From the NCBI GenBank assembly GCA_910586445.1, contig CAJUHV010000110.1, positions 1-7,755 of the forward strand: a stretch of 7,755 bases of DNA, given 5' to 3'. The translations under genes and the position numbers were made by a program. Positions 1 to 6,435 of the stretch are shown one piece after another. Position 1 is the stretch's first letter, and the number at the start of each line of letters is the position of its first letter. A model generated the notes under the pieces. The model worked only from the letters and a program-made list of their open reading frames with translations. It did no database searches and was not told where the DNA came from. The DNA comes from an uncultured Eubacterium sp. GTDB taxonomy: Bacteria; Bacillota; Clostridia; Lachnospirales; Lachnospiraceae.

Positions 1-53
1 CTCCGCTAAGTGGGGAGTGCAGATCGCGGGAATGATTTTTCAAACACGCTCTA
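1..53. mobile_element. Right end of a hairpin/MITE-like element (partial copy, cut by window edge)
   Basis: These bases match the right end of the complete element at 6772-6931, with about four mismatches over 54 positions, including the terminal inverted repeat ATTTTTCAAACACGCTC (34-50) followed by TA. Only about one third of the element is visible; the rest lies left of the window. No coding sequence is present. The element ends exactly where the hydrogenase regulator gene stops, and the TAG stop of that gene straddles the element boundary. The element is non-autonomous, and the transposase that moved it is unknown. Confidence 0.8.
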
Positions 54-344
54 GATCTTTGAATAAGCCACTTTTGCGGAAATCCCGCTGATTCTGCCGA
101 GCCTGCCGGAAAGCGCGCTGATTATATCTGCCGGCGCATCCATCGCAACGCTGATTAAAGATACGCCGCGTTCTCTATGTGGAATTCCCATTCTTCCAAG
201 GATAAACCTGCTGTAATTATGCAGCAGTTCATTTAATTCCCGTACGCTTTCTTCTTGTTCTACAACAATTGCTATGACAGCAAGCTTTGTATCTTTATAA
301 CAATCCGATTCTTTCTTGATATTTTGACTGCTTTTATTTTCCAT
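51..344 (-). CDS. TM1266-family iron-only hydrogenase system putative regulator
   Basis: A 97-residue protein. Residues 20-95 match the small ferredoxin-like (ACT/NikR C-terminal-like) TM1266 family that accompanies [FeFe]-hydrogenase maturation genes. Recognisable parts are the first strand LAVIAIVVE (21-29), the helix with SVRELNELLHNY (33-44), the signature GRMGIPHRERG (50-60), VSLISVAMDAP (61-71) and ISALSGRLGRISGISAKVAYSK (75-96, partly quoted). The family is thought to sense or regulate the hydrogenase system; no biochemical role is certain. The only in-frame ATG is at 342-344, giving an N-terminal tail of about 19 residues that is longer than usual. The tail's first codons are one copy of a roughly 50-bp tandem repeat. 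The C-terminus ends one residue after the usual SK, at a TAG made by the adjoining hairpin element, so at most a few residues were lost. hydF lies 257 bp upstream on the same strand, which supports the assignment. Confidence 0.85.
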   Translation of the reverse strand: MENKSSQNIKKESDCYKDTKLAVIAIVVEQEESVRELNELLHNYSRFILGRMGIPHRERGVSLISVAMDAPADIISALSGRLGRISGISAKVAYSKI

Positions 345-520
345 CTCTGTTCTTAACTTATGCTTATCATGTTTTGACTGCTTTTATTTTCCATCTTTGT
401 TTTTAACGTATGATAAAATATTTTGACTGCCTTTACTTTCCACCATTGTTCTTAACCTATGCTTATCATGTTTTGGCCGCTTTTATTTTCTATCTTTGTC
501 CTTAACATATGCTTACTATT
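322..520. repeat. Four tandem copies of a ~50-bp unit covering the regulator start region
   Basis: Copies begin at 322, 372, 421 and 471, each opening with TTTTGACTGC or TTTTGGCCGC, with periods of 50, 49 and 50 bp. Read on the minus strand, each unit carries a spacer, a start-like codon and codons for Glu-Asn-Lys-Ser-Ser-Gln-Asn or close variants. The start position is ATG in copy 1 (the real gene start at 344) and copy 2 (394), GTG in copy 3, and ATA in copy 4. Copies 2 to 4 run into stops after a short peptide because the unit length does not keep frame. A weaker fifth copy may follow near 531-570. The array fills most of the 257-bp gap between hydF and the regulator gene. Confidence 0.9.
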
Positions 521-525
521 CTTAT

Positions 526-531
526 ATTATA
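526..531 (-). promoter_or_regulatory. Possible -10 box upstream of the hydrogenase regulator
   Basis: On the minus strand this reads TATAAT, a perfect -10 hexamer, downstream of the hydF stop and upstream of the tandem repeats. No convincing -35 hexamer sits 16-18 bp upstream. If it is real, the regulator transcript would carry the repeat array as a leader of roughly 175 nt. Confidence 0.25.
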
Positions 532-601
532 CGCTGCTGCTTTTATACACCATTGTAATCATACATTTTCTTTTCCATGCATGTATTGATTTACCTTACA
601 C

Positions 602-1930
602 TCAGCCGGTCAGCTCAATGTTTCCTAAAATGCCGTTTATATGGGCAATTGCCACGCCGTAATTCGTCATTGGTATATTTTGTGCTTTCGCTGCCTCTAC
701 CCTCGACATCACATATTTTCGGTTAAACATGCATGCGCCGCATTGAATAATCAGCCGGTATTCGGATAAATCCTGCGGAAAATCCATGCCCGATACGATA
801 TCGACACGCAGTCCTTCACCTGCTTTTTTACGCAGCAGGCGCGGCAGCTTTTCCCTGCCGATATCTTCATCTAACGGTGCATGGGTGCAGCATTCGGCAA
901 TCAATACTTTATCCCGGGACGTCAATGTATCAATCACATGGGCTCCCTTTACAAAGTAATGAATATCTCCTTTGTAGGCTGCAAAAAGCGTGGAAAATGA
1001 TGTCAGCCTGCTTGCCTGCGGCTTCTTTTCATATACAGTTTTATACGCCTGTGAATCTGTAATAATCAGTTTCGGCGGCTGCCTTAAAGCTGCCAGAGCC
1101 GTTTCCATCTGATCGGTTGTCGTGCATATTGCAGTGCATTTTTTATCTAAAATTTCCCGCAGCGTCTGCACCTGCGGCAGAATCAGACGGCCTTTTGGAG
1201 CCTGTATATCCTGCGGCATAACGAGCATGACAATATCCTGTGCACACAGCAGGCTGCCTGTGATAAAACGCTCTGCTTCTGCTTTCGGAGCAGCGTTTAC
1301 AAGCTCTGCCTTTAACCGGCTGACTCCATCCCCGGTTAATGCATTTACGATCAATGGCTGTTTTTGAAACAATGCTTCTATTTTTTCAGCCAGCAGCTGC
1401 GTATCTTTCTCTGTACCAGCTGCTTCTGCGGATATCTGCATTTTTTTATCGATCCTGGCTTCTTCTGCACATATCTGCATATCTTTCTCTATGCCGGCTG
1501 TTTCCACAGACATCTGCGCATCTTTATCTTCCCTCATTTTATTTACTGCAATAATGACCGGGGTATCTCTCCTGTGCAGCAGGTCAATCCACAATTTTTC
1601 ATACGTAAAATCACATCCGCACTGATCTGAAATGACCATGACCGCCAGATCCGCCTGCTGTGCAGCTTTTCTGGCAAGCATAACACGCCTGTCTCCCAAA
1701 TCCCCTGCATCGTCAAACCCTGCCGTATCAATCAGCACGCACGGCCCGATCCCATGTATTTCCATTGCTTTTTTAACAGGATCGGTTGTAGTCCCGCTGA
1801 CATCGGATACAATCGATATTTCCTGTCCCGCAAGGGCATTCACCAGAGAGGATTTTCCGCTGTTCATCCTTCCAAAAAATGCGATATGCGTACGGTCTGC
1901 ACTTGGAGTATCATTTAAAGTCGTTCCCAT
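602..1930 (-). CDS. hydF: [FeFe]-hydrogenase H-cluster maturation GTPase HydF
   Basis: HydF is the cytoplasmic scaffold GTPase that receives the diiron precursor made with HydE and HydG and delivers it to apo-hydrogenase. The protein has 442 residues from the ATG at 1928-1930, slightly longer than usual. The GTPase domain shows the P-loop GRMNSGKS (20-27), SGTTTDPV (45-52), DTAG (68-71) and an NKMR segment (130-133) where NKxD is expected. A tandem repeat of 13 residues follows at 137-175. The dimerisation and cluster-binding domains follow. The [4Fe-4S] ligands are probably C348 in C-T-H (348-350) and the pair in CGAC (397-400). The residue before CGAC is Gln rather than the frequent His. 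The ATG is preferred over the in-frame GTG at 1942 because family members start close to LNDTP and because GAGGTGG lies just before the ATG. The TM1266-type regulator follows downstream. Confidence 0.95.
   Translation of the reverse strand: MGTTLNDTPSADRTHIAFFGRMNSGKSSLVNALAGQEISIVSDVSGTTTDPVKKAMEIHGIGPCVLIDTAGFDDAGDLGDRRVMLARKAAQQADLAVMVISDQCGCDFTYEKLWIDLLHRRDTPVIIAVNKMREDKDAQMSVETAGIEKDMQICAEEARIDKKMQISAEAAGTEKDTQLLAEKIEALFQKQPLIVNALTGDGVSRLKAELVNAAPKAEAERFITGSLLCAQDIVMLVMPQDIQAPKGRLILPQVQTLREILDKKCTAICTTTDQMETALAALRQPPKLIITDSQAYKTVYEKKPQASRLTSFSTLFAAYKGDIHYFVKGAHVIDTLTSRDKVLIAECCTHAPLDEDIGREKLPRLLRKKAGEGLRVDIVSGMDFPQDLSEYRLIIQCGACMFNRKYVMSRVEAAKAQNIPMTNYGVAIAHINGILGNIELTG
1401..1517. repeat. 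Three in-frame 39-bp tandem repeats inside hydF
   Basis: Units 1401-1439, 1440-1478 and 1479-1517 are exactly 39 bp and end in ATCTGC on the plus strand. In HydF they encode about three 13-residue units: DAQMSVETAGIEK, DMQICAEEARIDK and KMQISAEAAGTEK. A fourth, degenerate unit, DTQLLAEKIEALF, continues into the normal domain sequence. The insertion lies directly after the NKMR segment of the GTPase domain. It is charged and Ala/Glu/Lys-rich, so it would probably form a helix or a surface loop. Confidence 0.9.
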
Positions 1931-1933
1931 TTT

Positions 1934-1940
1934 CCACCTC
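1934..1940 (-). promoter_or_regulatory. Ribosome binding site deciding the hydF start
   Basis: The minus strand reads GAGGTGG, then AAA, then ATG at 1930. The spacing is tight, but this motif lies inside the alternative GTG-initiated reading frame, which has no comparable site of its own. It therefore supports the ATG at 1930. Confidence 0.55.
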
Positions 1941-2016
1941 ACGATCTTTCAGAGGCTGACAGCTTTGTCTATAAAAATACCGCATGGTCCATGCTCTTTT
2001 TTGACAAAAAGAAAAA

Positions 2017-2025
2017 AGTATACCA
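2017..2025 (-). promoter_or_regulatory. Possible extended -10 promoter for hydF
   Basis: On the minus strand this reads TGGTATACT, that is TGn followed by a near-consensus -10 hexamer (TATACT). No good -35 box is seen, which an extended -10 promoter can tolerate. It would start hydF transcription about 80 nt before its ATG. The rest of 1941-2127 holds only A/T-rich sequence and one short open frame without an ATG. Confidence 0.35.
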
Positions 2026-2127
2026 AAAAAGCCACATATCCTGCGGTAAATATTTCAGATTTCTTCTTTCCTTCAGCAATTGTAATTCTTCCAGTCAGCC
2101 ATCTGCCTTATTCAATTGTTATATATG

Positions 2128-2167
2128 CCGCGAAAGCTCAGGTCATAAATGAGCTTTGCCTCCGCGG
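2128..2167 (-). terminator. Stem-loop between purE and hydF, possible terminator
   Basis: Inverted repeat 10 bp downstream of the purE stop. An 8-bp perfect stem (2133-2140 AAAGCTCA with 2150-2157 TGAGCTTT) encloses a 9-nt loop. An outer CCGCG/CGCGG pair (2128-2132 with 2163-2167) is set off by a 5-nt bulge. No U-tract follows on the minus strand (it continues CATATATAAC), so it is not a classical intrinsic terminator. It could be a weak terminator or a 3' stability hairpin closing the pyrE-purE block. Confidence 0.4.
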
Positions 2168-2176
2168 TAAGAAACT

Positions 2177-2683
2177 CTATTTTCCGTAATTTTTATATCC
2201 AGTTTTTTTCAGCTCCGCGTCTTTTGCCTGCACCTGCTCTTTCATATTCTGTGCATAGTCTTTCAGCCTGTTCAGCAGGGCTTCATCTGAAATGGCCAGC
2301 ATCCTTGCAGCCAGCAGGCCTGCATTTGCTCCCCCGTTAATCGCTACGGTTGCAACAGGAATGCCGCTCGGCATCTGCACTATAGAATAAAGCGAATCCC
2401 TGCCTCCCAATGAGCTGGTATGCATTGGTATGCCGATGACCGGCATTGGAAATATCGCTGCACACATACCCGGCAGATGTGCCGCCATGCCTGCACCTGC
2501 GATAATTACTTTAAATCCTTTTTCTTCCGCGCTCTTTGCATATTCAAAAAATACATCCGGTTCACGATGTGCGGAAATAATAGACATTTCATATTCAATG
2601 CCCAGTTCTTCAAGTACATCCGCAGCCTTTGACATAACAGGCAGATCTGAATCTGAACCCATTACAATTCCTACTTTTGCCAT
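2177..2683 (-). CDS. purE: 5-(carboxyamino)imidazole ribonucleotide mutase (PurE, class I)
   Basis: This enzyme converts N5-CAIR to CAIR in de novo purine synthesis, in the cytoplasm. The 168-residue length is normal for class I PurE. Motifs in order: GSDSD (9-13) for substrate phosphate and ribose binding, SAHR (37-40) where the usual next residues TP are EP, GAGMAAHLPG (63-72) with the catalytic His at 69, PVIGIP (81-86), and SLYSIVQMPSGIPVATVAI (97-115) followed by GANAGLLAA. The start ATG at 2681-2683 has a strong GGAGG about 8 nt upstream. It lies 52 bp after the aminopeptidase stop on the same strand, so it is probably the last gene of the block beginning at pyrE. purK and the other pur genes are not in the window. 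Confidence 0.96.
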   Translation of the reverse strand: MAKVGIVMGSDSDLPVMSKAADVLEELGIEYEMSIISAHREPDVFFEYAKSAEEKGFKVIIAGAGMAAHLPGMCAAIFPMPVIGIPMHTSSLGGRDSLYSIVQMPSGIPVATVAINGGANAGLLAARMLAISDEALLNRLKDYAQNMKEQVQAKDAELKKTGYKNYGK

Positions 2684-2735
2684 TTTTTATCCTCCATCCG
2701 CAGCTTTTTTTCTGCTTTCTCATTATCCATCTATC

Positions 2736-4871
2736 CTACTGATCCAGCGGTGCATTTAACTCTTCCGTCCCCGGCACTACAAACCTGCCTTCGCGGATGA
2801 CATCTATTTTATTCCCATCCGGCAGCAGCGCAGTAATTGCATCCAGCTCATCATATGGAATCGTAATATCTGTATGACAGTTAAAATATGCTTCTGACTC
2901 ATCTTCCCTGCGCATCATAGACCGCGCATTTTCCTTTGCCATAATTTCCTTTCCGTCTGGATTATAGACAGCCGTATCCTCAGCATGCGAATAACACGTA
3001 TCACCTACTGCGAAATGCGGCCCTGTCTTTTCCGCGATCAGAATCGGCAGCCTGTCTGCAATCTGGTAATCTCTTGCCATCCTGTAAGCGGTTGTATTTG
3101 TGCCGATCGCAAATTCACCCAGAGGCAGCGTCTCATGCTGCATCAGCAGATTTTCATAAATATACCGTTTATTCTCCGCCTCATCATCAAAATTCGCACA
3201 GGAATAATCTGTAATCATTCCGTCTGTAAAATGAATTTCCAGATCTTTATAAAACAAATCATGCAGAAATACACCGGTCACATGCAGTACGCCCGTTGTG
3301 CCTTTTAACACCGGAGACGTAAATACTTCGCCTACCGGAATATTTACATCCGCAACACAGTTTTCAAACGCTGTCTGCTGATCCGGCTTTTCCAGCTGCC
3401 AGATCGATACCGTAAGATCTGTATGGTTGCCGTTTCTTCCAGTAATATGCACCTGCCCAGCCTGATCCAGCACATCAATCAGACACTGCTGCATTCTGCG
3501 GTAAAGCATATAATCCAAAGTATTCAGCTTAACCGTCTGATCAAAAATCTCTTCATAAAATGTGGATGAATCTTTTGCATTACAGCCGGCTTTTTCACAG
3601 GATGTTTCGATAGCCGGAACCGGATACGCAATAATCGTATAGCTGCGCTCTTCGCCTTTGATATAGCGGTTTGTAATCTGTCCGGCCTGATTTGCATAAT
3701 AGACATTCAGCAGCTGCTGTTTTTCGTCATAATGTGCTGCCTGAGGCTTATTAACCGGAGCAAACGGCTCTTCACCAAATACTTCCTGCACAGCAGGGCC
3801 TCCAAATACTCCCGCAAGATCTTTGTACGTTTCATAGGCCGTACGCAGCACCTCAAGCCTGCGTTCCACAAATGCTTTGTCCAGATAATATGCGCTGTCA
3901 TTTCTATGATCGTAATCAAACTGACGGTTTACGCTCGTTGTATAACAGCCGCGCTTTCCGCGCCCGCGGCCCGTCATCGAAGATACGGATTCCCTATAAA
4001 TAATCGGCGATAAGCCTATCTTAGCAAAATTTTCGATCGACTTTCGGACTACCCTCTCAAATCCGACTGCATAATGAATGCTGACCGACTTCTTTTTGGT
4101 AATATCCTTATTCGTCACCTCAAATCCGATCCGGTATCCTTCCGTAAATGTATCTGCCATTTCCTGAATCCGGTTTTCCGGAAGAGACGCCAGATACTGC
4201 GCCGTCCTGCGTTCATTTTCCGATATATATGCTCCATATCGGTATAAATAAGCCGGATCATTCAAATCCGCATGCATAACAATGCCGGTAAAAAAATCAA
4301 GCTGCGGATCAATGCTTTCACGAATATTCTGTGTTACAATAATCTCACTGTAATCATGGAAATGCCAGTAGAGAATCCGGCGGATTTCCTCCGGTGTCGT
4401 CCCTTCCCGGTCACAAAAACAGGTATAGATCTCCACATACAGTTCCATTAGTATCGTCATATCCATAATCCTGCCCTCAAATGCATATGCACCAAGAGCA
4501 AGGCACTCTGTATACAAAAAACTCAAAAGCCCGCCAAAGCCTTCTCCCAGCTGACGCACTGCATAAGCAGGATTGGCATAGCTGTTTTCATACCCTGCGC
4601 CATATTCATCTGCATGCGGCTGCAGGTCCGCATACAGGCGCCTGTTTAAATCTTCACATTCTTCCAGCGAACGGCCGACGATCATGCCGTCCTGCTGCAG
4701 CTTCAGCACCTGTCCTGTCAGCAGTATATAAGCAGCCGTGCGCTTAAAATAATCCGCAGTATTTCCGTCTGTCTCCGGCTGTCCGCTGATCTGAGAAATG
4801 CGTTCCATTACAAGCGCAAAACGCTCTTTTGCGGCCTCATTTTCTTCTCTATACACATCTTGATAGCTCAT
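2736..4871 (-). CDS. Large M29-type (thermophilic/AmpS-like) metallo-aminopeptidase
   Basis: The C-terminal half matches peptidase family M29, cytosolic aminopeptidases with a two-metal site that remove N-terminal residues from peptides. Residues here count from the ATG at 4869-4871. Landmarks are HITG with GNHTDLTVS (475-489), GEVFTSP (514-520, metal Glu 515), LPLGEFAIG (582-590, metal Glu 586), EKTGPHFAVG (614-623, metal His 619, Tyr 627) and CHTDI (665-669, metal His 666 and Asp 668). The His that usually lies five residues after the second metal Glu is absent; T591 and N592 stand there. The protein has 711 residues against roughly 400-415 for classical M29. A mostly helical N-terminal region of about 270 residues precedes an alpha/beta part that resembles the usual N-domain. 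This start was chosen because it overlaps the upstream stop as ATGA, which suggests translational coupling; an ATG at 4907 would overlap by 40 bp. Longer M29 relatives occur in Clostridia. Substrate preference cannot be read from sequence. Confidence 0.85.
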   Translation of the reverse strand: MSYQDVYREENEAAKERFALVMERISQISGQPETDGNTADYFKRTAAYILLTGQVLKLQQDGMIVGRSLEECEDLNRRLYADLQPHADEYGAGYENSYANPAYAVRQLGEGFGGLLSFLYTECLALGAYAFEGRIMDMTILMELYVEIYTCFCDREGTTPEEIRRILYWHFHDYSEIIVTQNIRESIDPQLDFFTGIVMHADLNDPAYLYRYGAYISENERRTAQYLASLPENRIQEMADTFTEGYRIGFEVTNKDITKKKSVSIHYAVGFERVVRKSIENFAKIGLSPIIYRESVSSMTGRGRGKRGCYTTSVNRQFDYDHRNDSAYYLDKAFVERRLEVLRTAYETYKDLAGVFGGPAVQEVFGEEPFAPVNKPQAAHYDEKQQLLNVYYANQAGQITNRYIKGEERSYTIIAYPVPAIETSCEKAGCNAKDSSTFYEEIFDQTVKLNTLDYMLYRRMQQCLIDVLDQAGQVHITGRNGNHTDLTVSIWQLEKPDQQTAFENCVADVNIPVGEVFTSPVLKGTTGVLHVTGVFLHDLFYKDLEIHFTDGMITDYSCANFDDEAENKRYIYENLLMQHETLPLGEFAIGTNTTAYRMARDYQIADRLPILIAEKTGPHFAVGDTCYSHAEDTAVYNPDGKEIMAKENARSMMRREDESEAYFNCHTDITIPYDELDAITALLPDGNKIDVIREGRFVVPGTEELNAPLDQ

Positions 4872-5203
4872 AATCCAATCCATCCTAATACATAAACTGT
4901 CGTCCATCCCGCGATCATAAGCACTGACAGTACTGCTCCCGCGATCGGGACTTTTTTAATCACTTTTTCTTTGCGCGCCTCCCTGACTGACACATAAAAT
5001 GTTAGAAACGCTAAGATCACAGCTGCAACTCCTACACATCCGATCTTTTCTGGTGCCTGGCCATCCCGCAGAAACGATACGTATACTGCATAAAAAAACA
5101 GCAGCAGCGGCACAAAGGAACATACAAACGCCAGCACTCCGGCCCCGGAATGCTTTCTTTCCGTAAATTTATAGTTTTTATCAGCTCGCGCTCTTCTCTT
5201 CAT
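4868..5203 (-). CDS. Small three-helix membrane protein, probably DUF6142 family
   Basis: A 111-residue protein with a basic N-terminus (MKRRARADKNYKFTERKHS) and three predicted membrane helices at about 20-43, 52-72 and 86-108. A charged loop REARKEKVIKK (74-84) separates the last two. The YKFT..KHS start followed by three helices is what I recall for the DUF6142 proteins of Lachnospiraceae; the match is from memory and function is unknown. The gene overlaps the end of the VanZ-like gene by 23 bp, with AAGGGGG inside that gene as its ribosome binding site. Its own TGA overlaps the ATG of the aminopeptidase gene. This indicates one transcript and coupled translation. Confidence 0.75.
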   Translation of the reverse strand: MKRRARADKNYKFTERKHSGAGVLAFVCSFVPLLLFFYAVYVSFLRDGQAPEKIGCVGVAAVILAFLTFYVSVREARKEKVIKKVPIAGAVLSVLMIAGWTTVYVLGWIGL

Positions 5204-5678
5204 TTAACAAGGCCCCCTTACTGCCCCTCCAATGCCAGACCCATATCGTCTTAAACAGCAGATATCCAATCATGCCGCCCAGCGTATTTAAAATCATATC
5301 ATCTACATCGCAGCTGCCCACTCTTGTCACAAGCTGGATAATTTCCACCAATATGCTGACCTCACAGCTGAGCAGCGTCACCTTCCAAAAACTCCTGCTC
5401 CTGCGCGACAGCAGCGGATAAAATAATCCAAACGGTACAAATGCGAGTATATTTCCCGCCAGATTCAAAAATACTGCATAAAATCCAAGCACCTGGTAAT
5501 ATTTTATAAACCGGGATATTTCCCTGAATGGCTGCAGATTATAGTGATACTCTTTTGCCGTCGCAGTCCTGCCCATGCTCTCTGCAAAAAACAGAAAATA
5601 AACCATTGAGATCAGATAAAGAACGAACAGCATCCATGCTGCTGTCCGATATCCTTTTTTGTGTTTTTCATAATTCAA
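5181..5678 (-). CDS. VanZ-like family membrane protein
   Basis: A 165-residue integral membrane protein with four predicted helices at about 12-31, 67-90, 98-118 and 128-148. The VanZ-like signature is visible as NLAGNILAFVPFGLFYPLL (72-90), an acidic EIIQLVTRVGSCDVDDMILN segment (112-131), and TLGGMIGYL (132-140). VanZ itself gives low-level teicoplanin resistance. Most relatives outside van clusters have no proven role, and there are no van genes here, so resistance should not be inferred. The start is TTG at 5676-5678, since no in-frame ATG lies nearby. GAGG at 5687-5690 sits 8 nt upstream, only a few bases after the pyrE stop, so the gene is probably translated from the pyrE transcript. 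Confidence 0.88.
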   Translation of the reverse strand: MNYEKHKKGYRTAAWMLFVLYLISMVYFLFFAESMGRTATAKEYHYNLQPFREISRFIKYYQVLGFYAVFLNLAGNILAFVPFGLFYPLLSRRSRSFWKVTLLSCEVSILVEIIQLVTRVGSCDVDDMILNTLGGMIGYLLFKTIWVWHWRGSKGALLNEEKSAS

Positions 5679-5693
5679 CTTAAAAACCTCAGA

Positions 5694-6371
5694 TTATTTT
5701 GCACCATACTGTTCATAGTATGCATCAATTGCGCCCTTTAATGTATCATCTATTATAATTTTTCCTTTGTAAGGACGGTTATGCAGATGCTCCACCACTT
5801 CGCGCATAGTCACGATTGCATTTGCCCCAAATCCATATTTTTCCATTATTTCATCAAGCGCACTCTGATTCCCGCCTGCGCCGACTTCCATACGGTTCAG
5901 CGAAACCATCAGGCCTGTCACCTTTACATCTCCCTGCGCTTTCAAGATCGGATACGTCTCCTCGATCGACTTCCCGGAAGTCGTTACATCCTCAATGATC
6001 ACAACACGGTCGCCGTCCTTCAGCCTGCTGCCAAGCAGTATGCCGACATCTCCGTGATCCTTTTCTTCCTTGCGGTTTGAGCAGTACCTGATATCTTTTC
6101 CGTATAATTTCGCATATGCAATCGAAGCCGCAACGCTCAGCGGAATTCCCTTATATGCCGGCCCGAATAAGACATCGAAGTCATCTCCATAGTGGTCATG
6201 AATAGCCTTCGCATAATACTCGCCCAGCTTCATCAGCTGAGACCCGGTCACGTAACCGCCTGCATTCATAAAAAACGGAGACTTCCGGCCGCTTTTTAGT
6301 GTAAAATCTCCAAATTTTAGTACATCGCTGTCTACCATAAATTCTATGAATTCTTTTTTGTATTGTTCCAT
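5694..6371 (-). CDS. pyrE: Orotate phosphoribosyltransferase (PyrE)
   Basis: This enzyme transfers the phosphoribosyl group of PRPP to orotate, giving OMP in de novo UMP synthesis, in the cytoplasm. The 225-residue protein shows FTLKSGRKSPFF (23-34), FGPAYKGIPLS (69-79), the mobile catalytic loop RKEEKDHGD (100-108) and the PRPP-binding motif VVIIEDVTTSGKS (123-135). It is slightly longer than the E. coli type, with an extra stretch around 163-185 that I recall from clostridial relatives. The ATG at 6369-6371 has AAAGGAG about 11 nt upstream. It appears to be the first gene of a minus-strand block followed by the VanZ-like gene after 15 bp. The integrative-element remnant ends only 90 bp upstream, so the native promoter may have been altered. 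I saw no convincing promoter or PyrR-type attenuator in 6372-6461. Confidence 0.96.
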   Translation of the reverse strand: MEQYKKEFIEFMVDSDVLKFGDFTLKSGRKSPFFMNAGGYVTGSQLMKLGEYYAKAIHDHYGDDFDVLFGPAYKGIPLSVAASIAYAKLYGKDIRYCSNRKEEKDHGDVGILLGSRLKDGDRVVIIEDVTTSGKSIEETYPILKAQGDVKVTGLMVSLNRMEVGAGGNQSALDEIMEKYGFGANAIVTMREVVEHLHNRPYKGKIIIDDTLKGAIDAYYEQYGAK

Positions 6372-6435
6372 ATGATTGTTTTCTCCTTTATTTATGGGGT
6401 TTTTCTTACTTTTACACTTTAATTTCTGATATTAC

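Noticed and set aside
322..520. Tandem units considered as a CRISPR array
   Set aside because: The whole ~50-bp unit is repeated, with no unique spacers between conserved repeats, and one copy contains the start of a gene.
459..662. Plus-strand hydrophobic frame of 67 codons over the tandem repeats
   Set aside because: Its Leu/Phe/Ile-rich translation comes from T-rich repeat and intergenic sequence and runs into the end of hydF. There is no Shine-Dalgarno site or family resemblance.
1632..2189. Plus-strand frame of 185 codons across the hydF start and the intergenic region
   Set aside because: It is antisense to hydF, has no ribosome binding site, and its composition is low-complexity compared with the strong HydF match on the other strand.
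2671..2730. A 19-codon minus-strand frame starting just after the aminopeptidase stop and overlapping the purE start
   Set aside because: It begins near a weak ribosome site and is rich in Lys and Glu codons, but it only spans the purE leader and its purine-rich Shine-Dalgarno region. Nothing indicates that it is a gene or a coupling peptide.
5181..5678. Glycopeptide (teicoplanin) resistance gene
   Set aside because: VanZ-like domains are common in Firmicutes outside resistance clusters, and no vanA/vanB-type ligase, dehydrogenase or regulator is present.
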